Shown here one piece after another: positions 7,213 to 12,847 of a DNA stretch of 12,943 nucleotides (its first letter is position 1; every line of letters starts with the position of its first letter). Origin of the DNA: Candidatus Bipolaricaulota bacterium (GTDB taxonomy: Bacteria; Bipolaricaulota; Bipolaricaulia; Bipolaricaulales; Bipolaricaulaceae); the NCBI GenBank assembly GCA_021163465.1, contig JAGGWU010000170.1:1-12943 (forward strand), in the 5' to 3' direction. The position numbers and the translations under genes are program-made. The notes under the pieces were generated by a model that was not told the origin of the DNA, ran no database searches, and saw only the letters and a program-made list of their open reading frames with translations.

Positions 7213-8027
7213 CACGGGGAGGCCTTCAGCGCCTCCACGGCGGAAAAGACCGCCTCGGCGTTCGCCGCCAACATGGAGGGGAGATCGGGGGTGCCCGGCA
7301 GGGCCCCGGGGAAATTGGTGAGGACCACGTGCACCGCGCCCAGGGCGTGGGCGAGCTTGGCTCCGAAGGAGACGCCGGACTGGAGGTTGTCGATGACCAA
7401 ATCCACCCCGGCCTCCCTTCCCTTAGCCACCAGCTCCGCCAGGTCCTTGAGGGACAAGCGCTCCTCCGGGGGGTAGGTGGCCACCACCTCAAGGCCCAGC
7501 CACTTGGCGAAGCCCGCCTGCCACTGCATGACGATGGCCTTGATATCCGCGAGGTTCAGCTCGGCCGCCCTGCTTCGGGCGCCGTCCGCCCACGCGCGCA
7601 CCGCAGCAACGAAATCCTCCGCCCGGGCGGCGAATCCCTCGGCCTCCTCGGGACACACCTCTCCCAACGCTTGGGCGATGGCTTCGGCCTTCGCGATCAA
7701 CGGTTCCGGGGTGTTCCAGGGGCCCTTGAGGGCCAGCACCCTCGCCCCCGGATTGACCCGGGCGAGGAAGGTCTCGATCCAGGGCTCGAAGCCGTGATAG
7801 AGGACGAGGTCCGCCTCTGCCACCGCGAGCAGGTCGCTGGGCTTCAGGTCGTAGTGGGCGGGACAGAACCCCGGGGGAATGATCACGGTCACCATGACAG
7901 CATCCCCTCCGACCTCATCCGCGATATTTCCCAGGACGGCGCTGGTGGCCACGACCCGCACGGGCTCGGCGCCCCAGAGGGGAAGGGCTACCGCCGTGAA
8001 CGCTGCGATCAAGAGGAGCTTCCGCAT
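7212..8027 (-). CDS. TroA/ZnuA-family substrate-binding protein with altered ligand set
   Basis: The protein has 271 residues. The ATG at 8027 is chosen because it opens a signal peptide (MRKLLLIAAFTAVALPLWGA) and has a strong AAAGGAGGA site just upstream; the frame stays open to 8093 without other support. The pattern PAHYDLKPSDLLAVAEADLV (56-75) is the TroA/ZnuA signature, with His58 as the first metal ligand. The usual second His (DPHxWLDP) aligns with LKGPWNTPEP and is absent. The third (SHDAF) falls in VMQWQAGF with no His, and the Asp near the C-terminus is replaced in VVLTNFPG. There is no His-rich loop. The protein should deliver a ligand to the ABC-3 permease, but Zn or Mn in the standard site looks doubtful. 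Confidence 0.88.
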   Translation of the reverse strand: MRKLLLIAAFTAVALPLWGAEPVRVVATSAVLGNIADEVGGDAVMVTVIIPPGFCPAHYDLKPSDLLAVAEADLVLYHGFEPWIETFLARVNPGARVLALKGPWNTPEPLIAKAEAIAQALGEVCPEEAEGFAARAEDFVAAVRAWADGARSRAAELNLADIKAIVMQWQAGFAKWLGLEVVATYPPEERLSLKDLAELVAKGREAGVDLVIDNLQSGVSFGAKLAHALGAVHVVLTNFPGALPGTPDLPSMLAANAEAVFSAVEALKASP

Positions 8028-8030
8028 CCG

Positions 8031-8039
8031 TCCTCCTTT
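8031..8039 (-). promoter_or_regulatory. Strong Shine-Dalgarno AAAGGAGGA of the binding-protein gene
   Basis: On the minus strand AAAGGAGGA is followed by CGG and the ATG at 8027. This site decides the start against the longer open frame from 8093. Confidence 0.8.
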
Positions 8040-8064
8040 GTGACACTTTTTTTGTTTTCGTGCT

Positions 8065-8093
8065 ACGATACCCGATCCTTGCCCACTCTTCAA
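8065..8093 (-). promoter_or_regulatory. Candidate promoter of the metal-import operon
   Basis: On the minus strand TTGAAG (8093-8088) and TATCGT (8070-8065) are separated by exactly 17 nt. Transcription would start near 8058 and give a leader of about 30 nt with an A-rich stretch before the Shine-Dalgarno. It is back to back with the tRNA promoter. Confidence 0.5.
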
Positions 8094-8099
8094 ATCCCC

Positions 8100-8113
8100 G
8101 TTCCCGCCGGAAC
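8100..8113. promoter_or_regulatory. Short inverted repeat between divergent promoters (possible operator)
   Basis: GTTCC and GGAAC flank a CGCC centre. The repeat lies between the -35 boxes of the two divergent promoters, where a regulator could act on both. The arms are only 5 bp, so chance is a real possibility. Confidence 0.2.
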
Positions 8114-8114
8114 C

Positions 8115-8143
8115 TTGCCCCCCGACCCTTTCCCCACTAAGAT
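8115..8143 (+). promoter_or_regulatory. Candidate promoter of tRNA-Gln and rnc
   Basis: TTGCCC (8115-8120) and TAAGAT (8138-8143) are separated by 17 nt. The expected start near 8150 is just ahead of the tRNA at 8156. Confidence 0.5.
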
Positions 8144-8155
8144 TTTTTACCCCAC

Positions 8156-8226
8156 TAGGGCGTCGGCTAACGGTAGGCCGCGGGACTTTGGATCCCGTTG
8201 TGGAGGTTCGAATCCTCCCGCCCTAG
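8156..8226 (+). tRNA. tRNA-Gln (anticodon TTG)
   Basis: The cloverleaf can be drawn completely. The acceptor stem TAGGGCG (8156-8162) pairs perfectly with CGCCCTA (8219-8225), with discriminator G at 8226. The D arm is GGCTAACGGTAGGCC. The anticodon stem is CGGGA/TCCCG with loop CTTTGGA and anticodon TTG at 8188-8190. The variable region has 4 nt, and the T arm is GGAGG-TTCGAAT-CCTCC. The overall sequence resembles bacterial tRNA-Gln. The 3' CCA is not encoded (CTA follows the discriminator), so it must be added enzymatically. The rnc ATG begins only 4 nt after the discriminator base. Confidence 0.95.
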
Positions 8227-8230
8227 CTAC

Positions 8231-8917
8231 ATGGAATCGCGAGATCTCTCCCGCCTCGTCTCGGACCTCGGCCTGGATCTTCCCCCCGAGGAGCTGACCC
8301 CGGCCTTCTACCACGCCTCGTACGCCAATGAAAAGGGCCTGGAGAGCAACGAACGGCTCGAGTTCCTGGGGGACGCGGTCCTGGACCTCACCGTGGCGGA
8401 GATCCTCTTCCGCCGCTTCCCCGAACGGGACGAGGGGGAGCTCACCAAGCTCCGCTCGGTCCTCGTCTCCCGGCCTACCCTGGCGGAGATCGCCCGGGAA
8501 CTTGGGCTGGAGCGGTACCTTCTCCTTTCCCCGGGGGCGGAGGAGCTCGGGGTCCGGGAACGGCCCTCGGTCTTGGCGGCGGCCCTGGAGGCGGTGGTGG
8601 GCGTGATCTTCCTACACAAGGGATACGAATTCACCCGGGGATTGGTGGAGAGGCTTTATGGGAAAAGGATCGCGGAGGCCGCATCCCGCCGCCCGGAGGA
8701 CTACAAGAGCCTCCTCCAGGAATTGGGACAACGGCGTTTCGGGGAACTCCCCCGTTACCGGCTGCTGGAAGCGGAGGGGCCGGAACACGAGAAGGTCTTC
8801 ACCGTGGAGGCCTCCCTGGGCGGGGAAAGCGCCATCGGGCGAGGGCGGAACCTCAAGGAGGCGGAACAGGCGGCGGCCAAGCGCCTCTATCTGGCCTTGG
8901 AGGGGATCAGCGACTGA
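8231..8917 (+). CDS. rnc: Ribonuclease III
   Basis: The protein has 228 residues, the usual length. It cuts double-stranded RNA in rRNA processing and mRNA turnover. The RNase III signature NERLEFLGDAVLDL (40-53) supplies Glu41, Glu44 and Asp48, and DEGE supplies Glu68. In the second catalytic block, SVLAAALEAVVG (113-124), the Glu (120) is kept but the metal-ligand Asp (Asp114 in E. coli) is Ala117. A double-stranded-RNA-binding domain spans about 157-222, ending in the typical KEAEQAAAKRLYLAL. The ATG at 8231 is the first start after the tRNA; the frame is open back to 8198, but that part is tRNA. No Shine-Dalgarno sequence is present. The 3' end overlaps the convergent TrkA-C gene by 11 bp. 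Confidence 0.95.
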   Translation: MESRDLSRLVSDLGLDLPPEELTPAFYHASYANEKGLESNERLEFLGDAVLDLTVAEILFRRFPERDEGELTKLRSVLVSRPTLAEIARELGLERYLLLSPGAEELGVRERPSVLAAALEAVVGVIFLHKGYEFTRGLVERLYGKRIAEAASRRPEDYKSLLQELGQRRFGELPRYRLLEAEGPEHEKVFTVEASLGGESAIGRGRNLKEAEQAAAKRLYLALEGISD

Positions 8918-9677
8918 GGGTGTCCTCCAGGCGTTCTCGCTCCAGGATCCTCTCTTGTTCCTTTACGGCTTTTTCGTGTGCCCGATCCCCCTCGGGCCCG
9001 GCCCGCCGTCGGCAGAGCTCCTCCAGGAGCCCGGCCCGGCCGTAGACGATCAGGGTGTCCCCGGGACGGACTTCGGTCCATCCCCGGGGAGCGCCGATGT
9101 AGGTCCCGTCCGCCCTCCGGATCCCCAGGACCAACACCCCTTCCTCCCGGAGCTTGAGATCCGCCAGGGTCCTCCCGGCGAGCCAATCCCCGGGCTCCAC
9201 CACATGTTCCACCACGCGGTAATCCCCGTGGAGGTCCAACAGATCCGCGTAATCCCGCACTTCCAGTTGTGTCCAGCGCCGCAGGGCCCACCCGATGACG
9301 CGGCCCATGTAGCGGTCAACCAGCTTGCTTCTGGCCAGTGTCCACAGCGCCCCGAGCCCCACCACCAGGATCACCAGCCGCACCCCCACCTCCCGGGGCC
9401 CTGCCGCCGAGAGGAAGGAGAGGACCAGCGAGGCTATGGCGGAGACGATCCCCGCGTTCCCCAAGAGCATAAGCAAGAGGACGATCCGACGCCGCACGGG
9501 GTGGGAGACCACCAGTTCCGACTCCGAGGTGGTGAATCCCACCCCGGAAAAGGCGGAGCGGGCTTGGAACCGGGCCACCTCCCGGGAGAGGCCGGTGAGG
9601 GTGAGGGCCACGGTGGCCACGCGGGTGATGACCAGGGAAAGGACCACCACTACAAAAAGCGAAATCAGCGCGACCAT
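8907..9677 (-). CDS. Membrane protein with TrkA-C domain
   Basis: The protein has 256 residues. Three probable membrane helices (about 3-25, 63-90, 100-117) are followed by a TrkA-C (RCK C-terminal) domain at about 155-220, with its typical GRTLADLKLREEGVLVLGI and RPGDTLIVYGRAGLLEEL strands. A charged, probably helical tail (228-256) ends it. The segment QARSAFSGVGFTTSESE (38-54) between the first two helices is re-entrant-looking and resembles the pore-loop style of potassium transporters, but there is no full pore domain. TrkA-C domains bind regulatory ligands such as cyclic dinucleotides or nucleotides, so a role in ion homeostasis is likely but unproven. The gene lies 34 bp downstream of the nitrilase gene on the same strand and is probably co-transcribed. 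No clear Shine-Dalgarno sequence is visible. Confidence 0.85.
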   Translation of the reverse strand: MVALISLFVVVVLSLVITRVATVALTLTGLSREVARFQARSAFSGVGFTTSESELVVSHPVRRRIVLLLMLLGNAGIVSAIASLVLSFLSAAGPREVGVRLVILVVGLGALWTLARSKLVDRYMGRVIGWALRRWTQLEVRDYADLLDLHGDYRVVEHVVEPGDWLAGRTLADLKLREEGVLVLGIRRADGTYIGAPRGWTEVRPGDTLIVYGRAGLLEELCRRRAGPEGDRAHEKAVKEQERILERERLEDTLSR

Positions 9678-9711
9678 CTTTTTCGGTACGCCATTTTAAG
9701 CGGCAATACCT

Positions 9712-10503
9712 TCAGGCCCCATAGAACTCGGGCCGTCGGTCGGCGAAGAGGTCGTTGTAGCGGGTGACGCGTTTGTCCAAGGCCTTCTCGGGGTCTATCT
9801 CCACCACCCCTACCTCTTCTCCCTCCGGGCTCGCCCTCAGGAGCACCGCTCCCTCGGGGGCCACGATCTGGGATTCCCCGGTGAAGCGGAGTTCCTCCCC
9901 TCCGCGGGCCTCGCCCCCGATCCGATTGGCCGTCACGGCGAAGACCCTGTTCTCCATGGCCCGAACCCGCATGGAAAGCTGCCCCATTCCCGGGAGGACG
10001 AGGTTAGCGGGGTGACAGAGGATCTGGGCGCCACGCAGGGCCAGTGTGCGGGCGGTCTCGGGAAAGAAATGATCGAAACAGATCATCACCCCTATCTTCA
10101 CGCCCCCAAGATCCATCGGTTCCAGGGGAAGATCGCCGGGGTCAAACCAGAGCTTCTCCTTGCCGAAGAGGTGGATCTTGCGGTAGCGGCCGATAAGCCC
10201 CGCCGGCCCCACGATCACGGCCGCGTTGTAGACCTTATCGCCGGCCCGTTCGGCCAGTCCGGCGACGACGGTGGCGTTCGCCTTGCGGGAAAAATCGAGG
10301 AGCGCCTGGGTAGTGGGCCCCTCCGGAACCGGCTCCGCGAGCCCCATGAGCTCCTCTCGGGAAACGAAAAGGTATCCGGTGGAGAATAGCTCCGGCAGGA
10401 CCCATAAATCGGCGCGCTCACTTCCCATCATCTCGATCGCCCTCCCGATGTTGCGCTTTACCTCCCCGAATCGCGGTTCGAACTGCACGTATCCCACTCG
10501 CAT
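9712..10503 (-). CDS. Carbon-nitrogen hydrolase (nitrilase superfamily amidase)
   Basis: The protein has 263 residues, a normal full length for the superfamily. The catalytic triad is complete: Glu38 (LPELFSTGY), Lys109 (RYRKIHLFG) and Cys142 (GVMICFDHFFPE). Supporting family features are the N-terminal RVGYVQFEPRFGEVKRNI, the HPANLVLP strand and the C-terminal DLFADRRPEFYG. Such enzymes hydrolyse amides or nitriles through a cysteine acyl-enzyme; the cytosolic substrate here (omega-amide, carbamoyl or other) cannot be read from sequence. The ATG at 10503 has AGGGGG a few bases upstream. The gene is divergent from the macro-domain gene across 47 bp and leads a likely two-gene unit with the TrkA-C membrane protein. 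Confidence 0.92.
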   Translation of the reverse strand: MRVGYVQFEPRFGEVKRNIGRAIEMMGSERADLWVLPELFSTGYLFVSREELMGLAEPVPEGPTTQALLDFSRKANATVVAGLAERAGDKVYNAAVIVGPAGLIGRYRKIHLFGKEKLWFDPGDLPLEPMDLGGVKIGVMICFDHFFPETARTLALRGAQILCHPANLVLPGMGQLSMRVRAMENRVFAVTANRIGGEARGGEELRFTGESQIVAPEGAVLLRASPEGEEVGVVEIDPEKALDKRVTRYNDLFADRRPEFYGA

Positions 10504-10541
10504 GGCCCCCTAAGGTAGCGTAATTTTCCCACGGCACCAAA

Positions 10542-10548
10542 GGAGGTG
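10542..10548 (+). promoter_or_regulatory. Strong Shine-Dalgarno of the macro-domain gene
   Basis: AAAGGAGGTGAG directly precedes the ATG at 10551, with the GGAGG core 4 nt away. It fixes the start codon. Confidence 0.8.
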
Positions 10549-10550
10549 AG

Positions 10551-11105
10551 ATGAGGTTCGAGGTGGAGATCGGCGGACGGAGGCTCGTTTTGAAACGGGG
10601 CGACATCACGGCGGAAGAAGTGGATGCTGTCGTGAACTCCGCCAACCCCGAGCTCACACCGGGGGGCGGGGTCTCGGGGGCGATCCACCGCCGGGGAGGC
10701 CCCGCGGTGACCGAGGAAGCGGCGCGGATCCGCCGGGAGCGGGGAAGACTCAAGACCGGGGAGGCGGTGATCACCACCGGAGGGAACCTCCCCGCCAAAT
10801 GGGTGATCCACACCGTGGGACCGGTGTGGCACGGGGGGAAGAAGGGGGAGCCGGAGCTACTGGCGAAGGCATACCGATCGTGCCTGGAGCTTGCCAAGAG
10901 CAGGTCGATCAAGACCATCGCGTTCCCCAGCATCTCCACCGGGGTTTACGGCTACCCCATCGACCAAGCGGCGGGGGTGGCACTGCGGACGGTGAGGGAA
11001 TTCCTGGAGGCCGATCCCGGCCCCGTCGAGGAGGTCCATTTCGTTCTATTCAGCGAAAAAGACTTCGAGGCCTACCGGGCCGCTTGGGAGAGGATCGCGG
11101 GCTAG
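10551..11105 (+). CDS. Macro-domain protein (probable ADP-ribose/O-acetyl-ADP-ribose hydrolase)
   Basis: The protein has 184 residues and consists of a single macro domain. Key family elements are GDITAEEVDAVVNSANPEL (17-35), GGGVSGAIHRRGG (38-50), WVIHTVGPVW and the loop SISTGVYGYP that grips the diphosphate. Asn and Gly residues of the ADP-ribose pocket are conserved, and the order and spacing match the MacroD/YmdB-like branch, which removes acetyl from O-acetyl-ADP-ribose or mono-ADP-ribose from proteins. It is the only protein gene besides rnc reading rightward in the middle of the window. It ends tail to tail with fabF: both stop codons are made from the same CTAG at 11102-11105. No partner ADP-ribosyltransferase is visible here. 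Confidence 0.93.
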   Translation: MRFEVEIGGRRLVLKRGDITAEEVDAVVNSANPELTPGGGVSGAIHRRGGPAVTEEAARIRRERGRLKTGEAVITTGGNLPAKWVIHTVGPVWHGGKKGEPELLAKAYRSCLELAKSRSIKTIAFPSISTGVYGYPIDQAAGVALRTVREFLEADPGPVEEVHFVLFSEKDFEAYRAAWERIAG

Positions 11106-12331
11106 ACGGCGCGAAAGAGGAGGCAAGCGTTCTGGCCGCCGAAGCCGAAGGAGTTGGAGAGCGAGACCCGGACCTGGGCCGGGCGGGGCCTGCCGGGAAC
11201 GTAATCCAAATCACACTCGGGGTCCCGCTCCCGCCAGGTGACGGTGGCGGGGACCAATCCCTCGAGAAGGGGGAAGATGGCCGCGGCGGCCTCTACCGCC
11301 CCGGCCGCGCCCAGGAGATGCCCGATCTGGGACTTGGTGGAGCTCACCGGCACCTCGTAGGCCCGCTCCCCGAAGACGGCCTTGATGGCCCGGGTCTCGA
11401 CGCGGTCGTTCAGGGGCGTGGAGGTCCCATGGGCATTGATGTAGTCCACCTCTTCGGGGGACACCCCGGCGCTTTCCAGGGCCGCCTCCATGGCCCGCCG
11501 GGCCCCTTCCCCGTCCTCCGGGGGAGCGGTGATGTGGTAAGCATCACAGCTTGCCCCGAACCCCACAAGCTCCGCCAACGCCTCCCCACCCCGCCTGCGG
11601 AGGTGCTCTTCCGATTCCAACACCAGCACACAGGCCCCCTCTCCAATCACGAATCCATCGCGTCTGAGATCGAAGGGGCGGGAAGCTATCTCGGGATCGG
11701 GGCAACGGGTCAGGGCCCCCATCCTGTCAAAGCCGGCGTAGACCAGGCGCAACATCACCGCCTCCGTCCCGCCGGCCAGGGCCCAGTCCACCGTGCCGCT
11801 CCTTATCCACAGCCATGCAAGCCCGATGGCGTGCCCCCCGGCGGCACAGGCGGTGACCACGCCGGTGTTGGGCCCTTTGAGTCCGAACTCGATCCCTACT
11901 TCGGCGGCGGTGGCATTGGGCATCATAATGGGCACAAAGAAAGGTGAAACCCGCTCTGGACCCCGATGCTCCAGGGCTTGGAGATTGTGGATCAGGACTT
12001 CCACGGGACCGATCCCGGTACCCATGACCACCCCGCCGGCGCTGTTGGCGCCAGGATCGAGCCGGGCGTCCTCCAAGGCGAGTTTGGCCGCGGCCAGGGC
12101 GAACTGGGTGGCCCGGCCCAGCCTTTTGGCCCGCTTGGGGGAAATGAAATCCCGGGGGTCAAATCCCAGGACCGGGGCGCCGACCTTGCACCTTATCCCC
12201 TCCAGGTCCAGGAGGTCGTCCACCCGGCGGATGGCTATCCGGGCCTCCCTGAGGCCGGAGAAAAAGGCATCCCTCCCCACCCCTAAGGGGCTCACCACCC
12301 CGATCCCGCTCACGAAGACCCTACGGGGCAT
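11102..12331 (-). CDS. fabF: Beta-ketoacyl-[ACP] synthase II
   Basis: The protein has 409 residues, full length for FabF. It condenses malonyl-ACP with acyl-ACP during fatty acid elongation in the cytoplasm. The active site is complete: Cys162 (VTACAAGGHAIG), His301 (NAHGTSTPLND), Lys333 and His338 (STKSQIGHLLGAAGAVEA). The C-terminal SNSFGFGGQNA glycine loop is present. FabF rather than FabB is favoured by length and by the NAHGTSTPLND/KSQIGHLLG pattern, but paralogues in other pathways cannot be excluded. The ATG lies 11 bp inside the end of atpC, preceded by a GGAGGAG site, so the two genes are translationally coupled. This is not a usual fab cluster: no acpP or fabD/G is seen. Confidence 0.95.
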   Translation of the reverse strand: MPRRVFVSGIGVVSPLGVGRDAFFSGLREARIAIRRVDDLLDLEGIRCKVGAPVLGFDPRDFISPKRAKRLGRATQFALAAAKLALEDARLDPGANSAGGVVMGTGIGPVEVLIHNLQALEHRGPERVSPFFVPIMMPNATAAEVGIEFGLKGPNTGVVTACAAGGHAIGLAWLWIRSGTVDWALAGGTEAVMLRLVYAGFDRMGALTRCPDPEIASRPFDLRRDGFVIGEGACVLVLESEEHLRRRGGEALAELVGFGASCDAYHITAPPEDGEGARRAMEAALESAGVSPEEVDYINAHGTSTPLNDRVETRAIKAVFGERAYEVPVSSTKSQIGHLLGAAGAVEAAAAIFPLLEGLVPATVTWRERDPECDLDYVPGRPRPAQVRVSLSNSFGFGGQNACLLFRAV

Positions 12332-12578
12332 GCTCCTCCTCGATTTCGTCGACGAGGATCGCCACCTTCATGGGCGATACCTGCACGATGCCGTTCTTCA
12401 CGCGGAAGGAACGTTCCCCCTCCGCGGTGCGGATCCGGAGCGGGGCATCCCCCAAGGCGAAGGCGGCAGGGGCGTGGTGAGGGAGGATCCCCAGCCACCC
12501 CTCGGGAGTCCGGGTGGAGATGGACTCCACTTCGGCGGAAAACACCACGCGGTCGCAGGCGATGATCTCCAGTTCCAC
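12321..12578 (-). CDS. atpC: ATP synthase F1 epsilon subunit, N-terminal domain only
   Basis: The protein has 85 residues. The sequence follows the beta-sandwich domain of F1 epsilon: ELEIIACDRVVFSAEVESIS, TPEGWLGILPHHAPA, FALGDAPLRI, then FRVKNGIVQVSPMKVAILVDE. That domain attaches the rotor gamma subunit to the c-ring. The C-terminal two-helix domain that inhibits ATP hydrolysis in many bacteria (family length about 130-140) is absent, and the frame ends cleanly, so this looks natural rather than truncated. The GTG start at 12578 fits the family N-terminus. No Shine-Dalgarno sequence is seen; an AT-rich stretch (TTAAATATTCT) sits immediately upstream. No atpD or other F1 gene precedes it within the window, and fabF follows with an 11 bp overlap. 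Confidence 0.88.
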   Translation of the reverse strand: MELEIIACDRVVFSAEVESISTRTPEGWLGILPHHAPAAFALGDAPLRIRTAEGERSFRVKNGIVQVSPMKVAILVDEIEEEHAP

Positions 12579-12583
12579 GGCCT

Positions 12584-12592
12584 AGAATATTT
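12584..12592 (-). promoter_or_regulatory. AT-rich element just upstream of atpC (possible leaderless -10)
   Basis: On the minus strand TAAATATTCT lies 5-6 nt before the GTG start of atpC, in otherwise GC-rich DNA. It could be a -10 box of a leaderless promoter like that of the protease operon, but I find no convincing -35 box. Confidence 0.25.
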
Positions 12593-12717
12593 AACCCAAA
12601 TTCTCCCTTATCGCACCCGAGGGGATTCGGCACGTGAAGTGCTCAACGGGACGGAGTAAGCAACAAGGAAAGGGGACGGCCCACGGATCGCCATCCCCCG
12701 GGCGCATGCGGTTCCCA

Positions 12718-12847
12718 TATCCCCGTGACCTCCGAGGAGAAAAGATCCCGCTTGCGGCCAGGATCTCCGCGGTGGTCGACGCCGGGGACGCGATGCGGGC
12801 GGCCATATTGGAGGGGCCTATTGCAGGGAGACGTACCGAAAGAGTTT
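12718..12847 (+). pseudogene. Remnant of an HD-GYP domain protein, frameshifted
   Basis: In one frame 12718-12795 reads YPRDLRGEKIPLAARISAV followed by VDAGDAM, a close match to the HD-GYP core (GYPRGLxGEEIPLxARI, then ADxFDAM). After the ATG of DAM (12793-12795) the homology continues one base out of frame as GRPYWRGLLQGD (from 12797), equivalent to DRPYRKAL. One codon is also missing between the two blocks. Nothing upstream matches the rest of an HD-GYP domain (the HD and HHE motifs), and the homology stops at about 12845, where the insertion sequence begins. HD-GYP enzymes degrade cyclic di-GMP; this copy cannot be functional. The stretch 12579-12717 between it and atpC holds nothing I recognise. 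Confidence 0.75.

Noticed and set aside
8028..8093. 22-residue N-terminal extension of the binding protein
   Set aside because: It would put the strong Shine-Dalgarno sequence and the promoter inside the gene and place charged residues before the signal peptide.
8198..8230. Upstream start for rnc
   Set aside because: These codons lie in the tRNA variable and T arms; the family N-terminus fits the ATG at 8231.
7329..8297. Open frame of 322 codons on the plus strand over the binding-protein gene and tRNA
   Set aside because: It runs antisense through the binding-protein gene, the divergent promoters and the tRNA, and has no recognisable features.
10799..11947. Long open frame of 382 codons on the plus strand across the macro-domain end and fabF
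   Set aside because: It is antisense to fabF, whose active-site motifs are complete. The translation is low-complexity and rich in Gly, Pro and Arg without any domain, as expected for a shadow frame in GC-rich DNA.
11793..12659. Open frame of 288 codons on the plus strand
   Set aside because: It is antisense to both fabF and atpC, two well-supported genes.
12672..12698. Hairpin GGGGACGG / CCATCCCC as a terminator
   Set aside because: It has one mismatch, an 11 nt loop and no T-run; it is probably chance in GC-rich DNA.
12591..12806. 71-codon open frame on the minus strand upstream of atpC
   Set aside because: It has no family features and lies opposite the HD-GYP remnant, which explains the sequence better.
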